This document shows, piece after piece, positions 35,439 to 43,690 of a DNA stretch of 64,000 bases. The stretch covers positions 1,516,001 through 1,580,000 of the forward strand of contig NZ_CP031155.1 of NCBI RefSeq assembly GCF_003344885.1, in the 5' to 3' direction. The stretch is from Altererythrobacter sp. ZODW24 (GTDB lineage Bacteria; Pseudomonadota; Alphaproteobacteria; Sphingomonadales; Sphingomonadaceae). A program made the position numbers and the translations under genes. Below the pieces are notes generated by a model that saw nothing but the letters and a program-made list of their open reading frames with translations, ran no database searches and was not told the DNA's origin. Numbering within the stretch: position 1 is the stretch's first letter; each line of letters opens with the position of its first letter.

Positions 35439-36776
35439 TTACTTAGCAGCGGCGACAGCAGCGCTGCCGGTGCGGCGTAGGGTCTTCAGCGCATAATGCA
35501 GCTGGAAGTCCTCAATGCCCTGCTCCTTCAGCTCTTCGGAAGTCTGGGTGAAGCGCGGATCATCCGCCTTATCCTTCTCCAGCTCCTTGTCCTCAATGCC
35601 CAGTTCGTTGACGAGGTGGCCACGAAGATCGCTTTCGCGCATCGCATATTTCGCGCGCTTGGCGGCATCAGGATCGGAAAGCTGCGGAACCTTGATATCA
35701 GGGCTGATGCCGCCTTCCTGTACTGACCGGCCCGACGGCGTGAAGTAGCGCGCGGTTGTCAGCTTCAAGGCACTATCGCGCGAGATTGGAAGCAGCGTCT
35801 GAACGCTGCCCTTACCAAAGCTACGCTCGCCCATGACCAGCGCCCGGCGCTGATCCTGCAAGGCGCCTGCGACAATCTCAGATGCGGAGGCGGAGCCTGC
35901 GTCGATCAGCACGATGATTGGTGTGCCCTCGGCAATATCGCCACGGAACATCGATTCGGCTTCGTAATAGATGTTCTCGCTCTTCACGCGCCCGCGCTGC
36001 GACACGATGCGCCCCTTATCGAGGAACAGGTCAGACAGAGCGACCGCTTCGTCGAGCGAACCGCCCGGATTGCGGCGCAAGTCGAGAACTAAGCCGTTCA
36101 TGCGGCCCGCCGCTTCACGCTTGAGATCCGTCCATGCCTCATAGACATCACGGCCAACGTCGCGTGAGAACTCATTCACAGCGATCACACCGATGTTACC
36201 ACTCGCAAGTTCATGCGTAACCGGCTCCAGTTCAATCACACCGCGTGTCACAGACACATCGAATGGCTCATCACGGCCAGGGCGGAAGACGGTCAGGCGA
36301 ATGCTTGTCCCAGCCTGCCCACGCATTTCCTTCACTGCATCATCCAGATCGCCGCCATAAATCAAGCGTCCGTCGAGATGCGTAATGTAATCACCGGCCT
36401 TGATCCCGGCCTTATCCGCTGGGCTGCCGCGAAATGGCGAAATGATCTTTACGGCGCCGTCATCCATAATGACTGACAGGCCGAGGCCCGAGTAATTGCC
36501 GTCGATCATTGTTTCCATTTTCTGGAGATCAGAACCGTCGAGGAATGACGAATGCGGATCGAGCGATGCCAGCATCCCGTCGATCGCGCCGCGAATCAGC
36601 TTTTCATCATCCACCGGCTCAACATAGCTTGCCTTAACCCGCTGGTATGTCGCGAATAGTTTGGCAAATTCAGGTCCGGCGCGGCCATCGACCTGTGCGA
36701 AACCAGCCGTAGTGGCGGGAATGAGCGCAACGGCTGTAACCAAAGCAGCAGAACGTGCGAGAGCAGCAAATTTCAT
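35439..36776 (-). CDS. Carboxyl-terminal processing protease (S41 family, CtpA-like)
   Basis: About 445 residues. A signal peptide (MKFAALARSAALVTAVALIP) precedes an N-terminal helical region, a PDZ domain (about 85-170: VIMDDGAVKIISPFRGSPAD followed by GIKAGDYITHLDG) and the S41 peptidase core. The catalytic Ser is in GSASASEIVAG and the Lys in ERSFGKGSVQTLL. It degrades or trims periplasmic proteins, in other bacteria including murein hydrolases. The ATG at 36776 is preferred over one 11 codons upstream because it begins the signal peptide. It is divergent from the inserted sugar dehydrogenase gene; normally an EnvC-like gene would be directly upstream. Confidence 0.93.
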   Translation of the reverse strand: MKFAALARSAALVTAVALIPATTAGFAQVDGRAGPEFAKLFATYQRVKASYVEPVDDEKLIRGAIDGMLASLDPHSSFLDGSDLQKMETMIDGNYSGLGLSVIMDDGAVKIISPFRGSPADKAGIKAGDYITHLDGRLIYGGDLDDAVKEMRGQAGTSIRLTVFRPGRDEPFDVSVTRGVIELEPVTHELASGNIGVIAVNEFSRDVGRDVYEAWTDLKREAAGRMNGLVLDLRRNPGGSLDEAVALSDLFLDKGRIVSQRGRVKSENIYYEAESMFRGDIAEGTPIIVLIDAGSASASEIVAGALQDQRRALVMGERSFGKGSVQTLLPISRDSALKLTTARYFTPSGRSVQEGGISPDIKVPQLSDPDAAKRAKYAMRESDLRGHLVNELGIEDKELEKDKADDPRFTQTSEELKEQGIEDFQLHYALKTLRRTGSAAVAAAK

Positions 36777-37042
36777 GAGCGTACGGACCTTTTCTATCGT
36801 CAGCAGCATATATGCACGAACTGCTTAACGCTAGCTGAGTCGTAAAACCGCACCGAAGCGGGCCAGTTGGCGAGCAAATCGGCCCGACCGAACACATCGC
36901 CTCTGGCCTAATAGTTCGATAGTGGCGCAGCGACGAATAGTCGCTATTAGGCAACCTAAATGGCTAATCGGCAATACCGGCGGGCAGTCAGAGTTTATAG
37001 CGGGTGGGCATAATTTCCCGTCCGCTGAAGGATTGAACCACA
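36777..37042. promoter_or_regulatory. Divergent intergenic region with nested inverted repeats
   Basis: This 266-bp gap must hold the promoters for ctpA (minus) and the dehydrogenase at 37043 (plus). It contains AGCGAC/GTCGCT around a five-base loop (36929-36945), and CTAATAG (36908-36914) with its complement CTATTAG (36944-36950). The two pairings overlap, so they are mutually exclusive as RNA. I cannot place a convincing -35/-10 pair. Confidence 0.35.
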
Positions 37043-38314
37043 ATGAATTCGGCGAATATGCGCGTCACAATCATCGGGCTGGGCTATGTCGGGTTACCGC
37101 TGGCTGTAGTGATGGCACAGAAATTCCAGACAACGGGGTTCGATGTCGATCAAAGCCGGATCGCGGAATTGCGGGGTGGTCATGACCGTACAGACGAGAT
37201 TTCTAGCGATAGGCTAGCAGAAAGTACGCTGCTGCTGACCGGCAACGAAGCGGATTGTCTGCCGTCCGATTTCTATATCGTGACTGTCCCGACACCGATT
37301 GACGATGACAAACGTCCAGACCTTTCGATTGTCGAATCTGCTTCGCGCACCGTCGGTAAAATGCTTGTAAGCGCCGTTGCCGAGGGCCGCACACCGACCG
37401 TGATCTATGAAAGCACCGTCTATCCCGGTGTCACAGAAGAAATTTGTGGTCCGATATTGGAGCAAATCAGCGGCCTAACCTGCGGCAAAGACTTCTTCCT
37501 CGCCTACAGTCCAGAGCGCATAAATCCCGGCGACCGCGAACATACTATCGACAAGATCACCAAAGTTGTTTCCGGGCAAACGCCCGCCGTTCTTGAAGAC
37601 GTTGCGAATCTCTACGACGCGATCACCAGTGGCGGGGTTTTCCGCGCGGCTTCGATCCGTGCGGCGGAAGCTGCGAAGGTCATCGAGAATGCCCAGCGCG
37701 ACATCAACATCGCCTTTATGAACGAGATTGCGCAGATCTTTGGCCGGATGGATCTGTCCACTTGGGACGTGCTGGAAGCCGCCCGGACAAAGTGGAATTT
37801 CCTGCCTTTTTCTCCCGGCTTGGTCGGCGGACATTGTATCGGTGTGGACCCCTATTACCTCGCGCATCGCGCAGAAGAACTTGGTCACGACCCCAAGGTG
37901 ATTTTGGCGGGCCGCGATGTGAATGACGCGATGGCTGACTGGGTTGCTGACAGGCTCTACAAGGCATGCGGCGAACAGAGCGGAACCGCTCTAGTTCTCG
38001 GCTTGACGTTCAAAGAAAACGTCCCTGACTTGCGCAATAGCAAGGTGGCGGACCTTATCACTGGCCTCAAAGATCGCGGCTATGATGTTACACCTCACGA
38101 TGCCTACGCTGATCCTGCCGAGGCACTGCGGGAATATGACCTAAGCCTGAATGCCAACGCCCTTAAGCGCAGCTATGATCTAGTCGTTCTGGCTGTGCCG
38201 CATAAGGCCTATCTCGATTTGGGCGCTGCCGAATTGCGCGCCCTAACCAATTCGGGCGGCATTCTCGCCGATCTCAAGGGAGCGCTGGGCGGCGCTGCCG
38301 ATTGGACATTATAA
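37043..38314 (+). CDS. Nucleotide-sugar dehydrogenase (TviB/WbpO-like)
   Basis: A 423-residue UDP-sugar 6-dehydrogenase. The Rossmann loop is TIIGLGYVGLPLAVVMAQ, the catalytic cysteine is in GLVGGHCIGVDPYY, and AKVIENAQRDINIAFMNE is the central helix. IYESTVYPGVTEEI and AYSPERINPGDREHT match the TviB/WbpO/VipA subgroup, which oxidises UDP-GlcNAc or UDP-GalNAc to the uronic acid, more than UDP-glucose dehydrogenase. Start choices are ATG 37043 or ATG 37058. The next gene is an epimerase nine bases downstream with an AAGGA site. The pair interrupts the otherwise conserved ctpA to envC-like order. Confidence 0.88.
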   Translation: MNSANMRVTIIGLGYVGLPLAVVMAQKFQTTGFDVDQSRIAELRGGHDRTDEISSDRLAESTLLLTGNEADCLPSDFYIVTVPTPIDDDKRPDLSIVESASRTVGKMLVSAVAEGRTPTVIYESTVYPGVTEEICGPILEQISGLTCGKDFFLAYSPERINPGDREHTIDKITKVVSGQTPAVLEDVANLYDAITSGGVFRAASIRAAEAAKVIENAQRDINIAFMNEIAQIFGRMDLSTWDVLEAARTKWNFLPFSPGLVGGHCIGVDPYYLAHRAEELGHDPKVILAGRDVNDAMADWVADRLYKACGEQSGTALVLGLTFKENVPDLRNSKVADLITGLKDRGYDVTPHDAYADPAEALREYDLSLNANALKRSYDLVVLAVPHKAYLDLGAAELRALTNSGGILADLKGALGGAADWTL

Positions 38315-38323
38315 GGAACTGCA

Positions 38324-39322
38324 ATGCGCGTACTCATTACCGGTGCCGCCGGATTTATCGGTTCAACCCTCGCTCACCGGCTCGCAGCGCGCGGGACGGA
38401 AGTTGTCGGAATTGACAATCTCAACGATTATTACCCCGTGGCCCTCAAGCAAGACCGCCTGAAGCGCCTGCAAAGTGAATGCGGCGACAAATTCACTTTT
38501 CACAAAGTCGACTTTTCGGACATGGGTGCTCTCAATTCAGTGCTTGCAGATGAGAAATTCGACCGGATTGTCCATCTGGGAGCGCAGGCCGGTGTGCGCT
38601 ACTCAATCGAAAACCCACATGCCTATGTTCAGGCCAACCTTGTCGGGCACCTTAATATGCTGGAGGTAGCCCGCAACCGCGAGGTTGAGCATATGGTCTA
38701 CGCCAGTTCGTCATCAGTCTATGGCGGCAATACGAAATTGCCTTTCTCCGTCGACGACCGGGTGGACCATCCGTTGTCGCTCTATGCGGCCACGAAAAAG
38801 GCCGACGAGCTGATGAGCGAGACCTACGCCAATCTGTATCGTTTGCCGCTGACAGGACTGCGCTTCTTTACCGTTTACGGTCCGTGGGGCCGCCCTGACA
38901 TGATGATGTGGATCTTCACCAAGAAGATCCTCGAGGGCGAGACAATCCCTGTGTTCAACGGCGGCAATATGTACCGCGACTTCACCTATGTGGAAGATAT
39001 CGTGTCGGGCGTGGTCGCCTGTCTCGACAATCCGCCGTCCGACGACGCGAAGCCAAAGGCCGGCGGTAGCATACAACCTCACGCGCTCTACAACATCGGC
39101 AATCATCGCTCCGAACATTTGATGAAAGTCATCGAAATTCTCGAAGCAGAGTGCGGCAAGAAAGCAGTAATGGAAATGCTGCCGATGCAAGACGGAGATG
39201 TCGAAAAGACCTACGCCGACATCGACGCAATCCAATCAGATCTGGGATATCAGCCAACCACGCCAATCGAAGTGGGAGTGCCCGCCTTCGTTGCTTGGTA
39301 CAAAGAATATAACGGGCTCTGA
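38324..39322 (+). CDS. NAD-dependent epimerase, UDP-glucuronate 4-epimerase-like (CapI/LspL)
   Basis: A 332-residue extended SDR. The nucleotide loop is TGAAGFIGSTLAHRLA, the Ser/Tyr/Lys triad is in ASSSSVYGG and SLYAATKKADELM, and VHLGAQAGVRYSIENP plus TVYGPWGRPDMMMWIF are signatures of the CapI/UDP-glucuronate 4-epimerase group, not of TviC/WbpP. It interconverts UDP-GlcA and UDP-GalA. It is paired with a TviB-type dehydrogenase, which is a slight mismatch in expected substrates. It is translated nine bases after that gene with an AAGGA site. Confidence 0.88.
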   Translation: MRVLITGAAGFIGSTLAHRLAARGTEVVGIDNLNDYYPVALKQDRLKRLQSECGDKFTFHKVDFSDMGALNSVLADEKFDRIVHLGAQAGVRYSIENPHAYVQANLVGHLNMLEVARNREVEHMVYASSSSVYGGNTKLPFSVDDRVDHPLSLYAATKKADELMSETYANLYRLPLTGLRFFTVYGPWGRPDMMMWIFTKKILEGETIPVFNGGNMYRDFTYVEDIVSGVVACLDNPPSDDAKPKAGGSIQPHALYNIGNHRSEHLMKVIEILEAECGKKAVMEMLPMQDGDVEKTYADIDAIQSDLGYQPTTPIEVGVPAFVAWYKEYNGL

Positions 39323-39338
39323 GCTGATGGCCTCAGCT
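39322..39338. terminator. Short hairpin between converging genes
   Basis: AGCTGA and TCAGCT pair around a five-base loop exactly between the stop of the epimerase (plus) and the stop of the EnvC-like gene (minus). There is no strong T-run on either side, so a bidirectional or Rho-assisted terminator is only a suggestion. Confidence 0.3.
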
Positions 39339-40572
39339 ACCGTGTAAATTCCAATGGATTGACTGGCGTTCCATCGCGCCGCAGTTCGAGGATCACCTCG
39401 GGCCGGCCCGGCTCGGCCACGCCCAATGGAGCGCCTGCAACAAGCTCCTCACCGACGGAAACATCAGTTCGGGCAAGACCGGTCACCAGGCTAGTCCAGA
39501 CGCCATTATGTTCGATAATCACGATCCGGCCATAGCCTCGATAGGTTCCCGCAAAGGCTACGCGCCCTGCTGCTGGCGCAACAACTTGCGCGCCGGCCAC
39601 TGGAGCAAGAGTGACGCCTTTTGCTGTCACACCGCCTTCAACCGGTGAGCCAAAGCCCACCAATGTGCGGCCTGCAACTGGCAGCTGATAGGGTGACGGA
39701 GCACCTGCCCTGGCGGTTTGGGAGGGCGAGGGCTCGGGTGTCACTACAGCGGCAGTTTCAGGCCGCGAGGGCCTCAGAACGGGCCCCGAAAGCTGTGCCA
39801 ATTCTTCGCGTAACTCTCCTGCCTTATCGAGTTGACCGACCAGCCCATCCAGATCACGCGCCTGTTCGGCCAACGCCAAAGCGCGCTCGGCCTCCCGGTC
39901 AGCGCTTCCGCTGGCTCGCCGCGATTCCAGCCGCTGGCGGGTCTCGAGTGCTGCCAGTTTCGTGCGCTGAGACGTCAGTGTCGTTTCGCTTTCGCGCAAT
40001 ACTGTCACGGCTTGAACTGCCTCACGCTCCAGTTGGCGCCCGCGGTCGATTTCGCCGCGAAGAGCACTCGTCCGCTCTGCAACTTGCGGCACCGTCGTCG
40101 CCAACATCGCGCGTAAATAGACCATGTCGCGTACTGATCCCGGCCTCAAAGCCGACAGAGCGAGCGGGCGGCGGGAAAGCTTCTGCAGGGCACCCGTTAA
40201 TCGAACTAGCGGCTGCTGACGGCGTGAAAGCCGAACCGTTAGCGCCTGCCTTTGCGAATCGATCAGCGAAATACGGGCTTGAGCGGCTGCAATTCCGGCC
40301 TCTGCTTGCTGAACGCGGGCAGCAAGCGCGGCAGCCTCACTTGCGGTCTTTTCTGCCGCCTTTGTGGCGCTTTCTGCCACCGCATCAAGCTTGTCAGCGC
40401 GGGTCTGCGCAGCCTTTGCCTCTGATAGAGCGCGTTGCAATTCGGCGCGGGTTTCGGCCGCGTCACTATATACGGAACCGCGCTGGGCCGAACCTTCAAC
40501 CTGCCAAATACCGAGCGCCAAAGCGGCCAGCACAGGCAGAGCGGCAAACAGAAAAGAGCGGCGTGGTTTCAT
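39337..40572 (-). CDS. EnvC-like murein hydrolase activator with degenerate LytM domain
   Basis: About 411 residues. A signal peptide or N-terminal anchor (RRSFLFAALPVLAALALG) is followed by long Ala/Glu/Arg-rich coiled coils (about 30-245) and a C-terminal LytM/M23 fold. The metal site is lost: where active enzymes have HxGxD the protein reads GVTAKGVTLAP, and where HxH is expected it reads VILELRR. This is the EnvC/NlpD condition, in which the domain activates amidases without cutting murein. The ATG at 40572 has GAGGA upstream; a 38-codon upstream extension overlaps rlmH and is rejected. It lies 23 bases after rlmH. Confidence 0.9.
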   Translation of the reverse strand: MKPRRSFLFAALPVLAALALGIWQVEGSAQRGSVYSDAAETRAELQRALSEAKAAQTRADKLDAVAESATKAAEKTASEAAALAARVQQAEAGIAAAQARISLIDSQRQALTVRLSRRQQPLVRLTGALQKLSRRPLALSALRPGSVRDMVYLRAMLATTVPQVAERTSALRGEIDRGRQLEREAVQAVTVLRESETTLTSQRTKLAALETRQRLESRRASGSADREAERALALAEQARDLDGLVGQLDKAGELREELAQLSGPVLRPSRPETAAVVTPEPSPSQTARAGAPSPYQLPVAGRTLVGFGSPVEGGVTAKGVTLAPVAGAQVVAPAAGRVAFAGTYRGYGRIVIIEHNGVWTSLVTGLARTDVSVGEELVAGAPLGVAEPGRPEVILELRRDGTPVNPLEFTR

Positions 40573-40595
40573 CACGCTTTCCTCATGCCTCAAGT

Positions 40596-41015
40596 TTAGG
40601 CCCGATGGTAGGGGTGGCCCGCGAGGATCGCCGTCGCGCGGTAGAGTTGTTCCATCAGCATCGCCCTCGCCAGCAGGTGCGGCCACGTTGCTTTGCCGTA
40701 AGCCAGCAGCAGGTCGGCGGAGGCGCGCTCCTCCTTAGAATGACCATCTGCAGCGCCCAGCACGAACCGTGCCTCGCGCACGCCATCATCGCGCCACGTG
40801 CCGAGGATTTTCGCGAATGCTTCTGAACCGAGGTCCTTGCCCCGCTCATCGAGCAACACGGTGCGAACGGGCGTCTGCGGATCGGCAATTTTGCCGCCAC
40901 TCTCAGGCAATTCAGTCAGTTTAAGCGGCCATGTGATACGTTTTTCGTAACGCGCGACCAGCTCCGCCTCGGGGGACCGAGCTATTTTGCCGCGGGCTAC
41001 AACATGGAGGAGCAT
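40596..41015 (-). CDS. rlmH: 23S rRNA pseudouridine-1915 N3-methyltransferase
   Basis: A 139-residue SPOUT-class methyltransferase. VLLDERGKDLGSEAFA, FVLGAADGHSKE and the C-terminal LMEQLYRATAILAGHPYHR are the RlmH signatures; the last element forms the knotted SAM site and catalytic tail. It methylates pseudouridine 1915 in helix 69 of 23S rRNA. It is six bases downstream of rsfS, the usual order, and upstream of the EnvC-like gene. Length is slightly short of the 155 seen in E. coli, as is normal here. Confidence 0.96.
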   Translation of the reverse strand: MLLHVVARGKIARSPEAELVARYEKRITWPLKLTELPESGGKIADPQTPVRTVLLDERGKDLGSEAFAKILGTWRDDGVREARFVLGAADGHSKEERASADLLLAYGKATWPHLLARAMLMEQLYRATAILAGHPYHRA

Positions 41016-41021
41016 GAGGGA

Positions 41022-41453
41022 TTATGTCCCTTCGTTGCGGCCCTTTTTCCAATCGTCGCTGTCGTCACCGATCGCCCACATACGCTCCAGATTGTAGAAC
41101 GTGCGAACTTCGGGGCGGAACAGGTGCAGCACTACGTCGCCAGCATCGAGCAATACCCAATCGGCAGCGGGAAGCCCTTCCAACCGAACAGGGCCAAAGC
41201 CCGCTTTCTTGACCGATTCGGCCATTTTGCTGGCAATCGAGGCGACCTGACGCGTCGAACGGCCCGACGCGATCACCATATAATCGGCGATGCTGGACTT
41301 GCCCTCGAGCGGGATCGAAACGACTTCCTGCGCCTGATCGTCATCAAGTTGCTTGAGGACGAGAGCGTGGAGTGCTTCGGGGTCGCGCTTGGCGGAGAGG
41401 TCGGCCCCTCCGGCTGCGAGACCGGCTACTGCTTTGGTTGGCGCCTGAGTCAT
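41022..41453 (-). CDS. rsfS: Ribosome silencing factor
   Basis: A 143-residue RsfS/YbeB protein. The core runs from LHALVLKQLDDDQAQEVVSI through SSIADYMVIASGRSTRQVAS to EGLPAADWVLLDAGDVVLHLF and VRTFYNLERMW, which are the family's conserved segments. RsfS binds L14 on the 50S subunit and blocks subunit joining in stationary phase. There is an N-terminal extension of about 25 residues with low complexity. It lies between nadD and rlmH as in many proteobacteria. Confidence 0.96.
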   Translation of the reverse strand: MTQAPTKAVAGLAAGGADLSAKRDPEALHALVLKQLDDDQAQEVVSIPLEGKSSIADYMVIASGRSTRQVASIASKMAESVKKAGFGPVRLEGLPAADWVLLDAGDVVLHLFRPEVRTFYNLERMWAIGDDSDDWKKGRNEGT

Positions 41454-41511
41454 AGGCGGTTGGCGAGCTCCTGAAAATTTGGCTTTAAATACAAATAGGT
41501 GGCTCGGCAGG

Positions 41512-42165
41512 TCATGCCGGACCGTCTTCTTGTAAAAATGGAATGGGGTTGCGCGTAACGTGGTCCCTGGGCGGCGCGCCTGCGAAGCGGCTGGCCCAGT
41601 CTGGATCTGCTCGGCGGATAGCCGTGGCAGAACGGGAATCGGGATCGAAACGTAATTGGACCAGTGTCGGTGCGCTCCATCGATGCGCGGCGGAAAAGCT
41701 GGCGGCGGGCACGCGGTAGCGCCTCAGCCAGGCCGTCGCGGGGTTCGCGATAGCATGCGCCTCATAGCTGGGCCTTGCGATAACCGCAATCGGCATGGTG
41801 CGCGCTATATCGCGCCACCGCCTCCACCGGTGGAATTGCGCGAGATTATCGGATCCCATCAGCCATACGAAGTCACGTTTCGCGAATCGCCGTTGCAACG
41901 CCGCTAGCGTATCTACCGTGTAGGGAGAGCCCAATTCGCGTTCGATAGCGGTCACTTTGATCGGTGCGCCCCGGGCCATCTGCTGCGCCGCTTTCACCCG
42001 CGCAGCTAGCGGAGCCATACCCTTCTTCGGCTTCAGCGGATTGCCGGGCGAGACCAACCACCACAGCTCGTCCAGCCCGAGCGCTTCCATCGCAAACAGA
42101 CTGATTCGCCGGTGGCCGCCATGCGCGGGATTGAAGCTACCTCCTAGGAGGCCCGTTCTAATCAT
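41512..42165 (-). CDS. nadD: Nicotinate-nucleotide adenylyltransferase
   Basis: A 217-residue enzyme that adenylates nicotinate mononucleotide in NAD synthesis. The N-terminal nucleotidyltransferase motif LLGGSFNPAHGGHRRIS and the LWWLVSPGNPLKP and PYTVDTLAAL segments are diagnostic. WLMGSDNLAQFHRW provides the second substrate loop. The C-terminal SATAIR (of the usual ISSTxIR motif) is present. The gene stands between proA and rsfS in the usual arrangement. The start is ATG at 42165 with AGGAGG close upstream. Confidence 0.95.
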   Translation of the reverse strand: MIRTGLLGGSFNPAHGGHRRISLFAMEALGLDELWWLVSPGNPLKPKKGMAPLAARVKAAQQMARGAPIKVTAIERELGSPYTVDTLAALQRRFAKRDFVWLMGSDNLAQFHRWRRWRDIARTMPIAVIARPSYEAHAIANPATAWLRRYRVPAASFSAAHRWSAPTLVQLRFDPDSRSATAIRRADPDWASRFAGAPPRDHVTRNPIPFLQEDGPA

Positions 42166-42188
42166 TGCTACGGATCATCAGGCGTATC

Positions 42189-43463
42189 TCAAGGCCGGGT
42201 CTGACCCGTTCCGCGCACTTGCCACTTATAGGTAGTTAGCCCTTCGAGCGCGACTGGCCCGCGAGCATGTAAGCGCCCAGTGGCGATGCCGATTTCTGCG
42301 CCCAAGCCGAATTCACCGCCATCAGCAAATTGGCTCGAGGCGTTGACCATCACAATGGCCGAATCGACCTCATTCAAGAATCGCTCCGCCGCCGCATCAT
42401 CTGACGTCACAATCGCATCGGTGTGGGCCGAAGAATGGCGTGCGATATGCTCCAGCGCCCCGTCCATCCCGTCGACGACCGCGACCGATAGCCGGGCCTC
42501 AAGATATTCGGTGTCCCAATCATCACCGGTTGCAGGCGTGATCCGACCGTCCAGCGAGCAAGCCCGGGCATCGCCGACCAAAGCGCAGCCCCCATCGATC
42601 AGCGCATCGAGCACGGCGCCCGAATGCGGGAATTGCGCGTCGAGCAGCAGTGTCTCCATAGCCCCGCAAATGCCGGTCCGGCGCATCTTGGCGTTGAGCG
42701 CGACATCGCGCGCCATCGCAGCCTCGGCAGCCGAATGAATGTAAGTGTGGCAAATCCCGTCGAGATGAGCGAGCACCGGAACGCGGGCATCAGCTTGGAC
42801 GCGCGCGACGAGCCCTTTGCCGCCGCGCGGAACGATCATATCGATCAGGCCCGCAGCCTTCAACATAGCGCCCACTGCGGCGCGGTCCTGTGTCGGTAGT
42901 AATTGCACAGCCTCTGCAGGAACCCCTGCGGAAACAAGCCCTTCAATAAGTGCAGCGTGAATGGCGCGATTGGAATGCACCGCTTCGCTGCCCCCTCGAA
43001 GCAGCACGGCATTGCCTGCTCGCACGCATAATGCGGCGGCATCGGCGGTGACATTGGGGCGGCTTTCATAAATGATCCCCAGCAGGCCGATTGGTACACG
43101 CACCCGGCTGAGCCGCAACCCATTGGGCCGTTCGCTACTGTCGATCACCTCGCCCACAGGGTCGGGCAGAGCGGCAACTGCATCCACCGCGTCGGCAATA
43201 CCAGCCAATCGCGCCTCATCCAAGGCAAGCCGATCGAGCATGGCAGGCGCGAGGCCCCGCTCGCGGCCAGCCGCTAAATCGCGGGCATTTGCAGCTAAAA
43301 TATCCGCCGTCGCCCCGCGCATTGCCGTTGCCGCAGAGCGCAGGGCCGCAGCCTTGTTCGTGTCACTCAGTCCTGCCAAAATCCGTTGAGCACCCCGCCC
43401 CCGGGTCGCTAGGTCGCGAACCAGTTCATCTGGCGACAAATCCACTTTGGTCGGTGCGTTCAT
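42189..43463 (-). CDS. proA: Glutamate-5-semialdehyde dehydrogenase (gamma-glutamyl phosphate reductase)
   Basis: About 424 residues. An aldehyde-dehydrogenase-like enzyme that reduces gamma-glutamyl phosphate with NADPH in proline synthesis. It has IYESRPNVTADAAALCVRAG, RGGSEAVHSNRAIH, VPRGGKGLVARV and the catalytic Cys in MRRTGICGAMETLL. The ATG at 43463 (MNAPTKVDLSPDELV) is preferred to one ten codons upstream. proB is not adjacent, since the upstream neighbour is a divergent peptidase gene. The gene heads the run proA-nadD-rsfS-rlmH-envC-like. Confidence 0.96.
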   Translation of the reverse strand: MNAPTKVDLSPDELVRDLATRGRGAQRILAGLSDTNKAAALRSAATAMRGATADILAANARDLAAGRERGLAPAMLDRLALDEARLAGIADAVDAVAALPDPVGEVIDSSERPNGLRLSRVRVPIGLLGIIYESRPNVTADAAALCVRAGNAVLLRGGSEAVHSNRAIHAALIEGLVSAGVPAEAVQLLPTQDRAAVGAMLKAAGLIDMIVPRGGKGLVARVQADARVPVLAHLDGICHTYIHSAAEAAMARDVALNAKMRRTGICGAMETLLLDAQFPHSGAVLDALIDGGCALVGDARACSLDGRITPATGDDWDTEYLEARLSVAVVDGMDGALEHIARHSSAHTDAIVTSDDAAAERFLNEVDSAIVMVNASSQFADGGEFGLGAEIGIATGRLHARGPVALEGLTTYKWQVRGTGQTRP

Positions 43464-43540
43464 GCCTGCTGTGTAGCAGCGCACCAAAGTCATGTCAGGA
43501 CAGCAAATAGGTGTTTTGATGGCGTCATGACGTCACATAA

Positions 43541-43554
43541 TTCACGCCCGTGAA
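43541..43554. promoter_or_regulatory. Palindromic site in the proA/M23 peptidase divergent region
   Basis: TTCACGCCCGTGAA is a perfect inverted repeat (six-base arms, CC spacer) in the 227-bp divergent region. Just beside it, GTCATGAC (43524-43531) and TGACGTCA (43528-43535) are overlapping palindromes. The cluster could be an operator for either gene. No consensus I know fits exactly. Confidence 0.35.
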
Positions 43555-43690
43555 ACAAAATTATCGTTTGGGAAAACGTTTCATCGCGAGACTCATTCGA
43601 CTCGGCGACTCCATTAACAGTTCGATTCGACCTATGGCCTTTCCCCTGTTAGCACGCTCATCACCCGTTGATTGACCTTGGGGGTCGCAC

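Noticed and set aside
37043-39322. Possible transposon or phage carrying the inserted sugar genes
   Set aside because: I see no transposase, terminal inverted repeats or target duplication at its edges.
39621-40826. Plus-strand open frame of 401 codons opposite the EnvC-like and rlmH genes
   Set aside because: It spans two real genes in antisense and its composition is Arg/Pro-rich shadow coding of GC-rich DNA.
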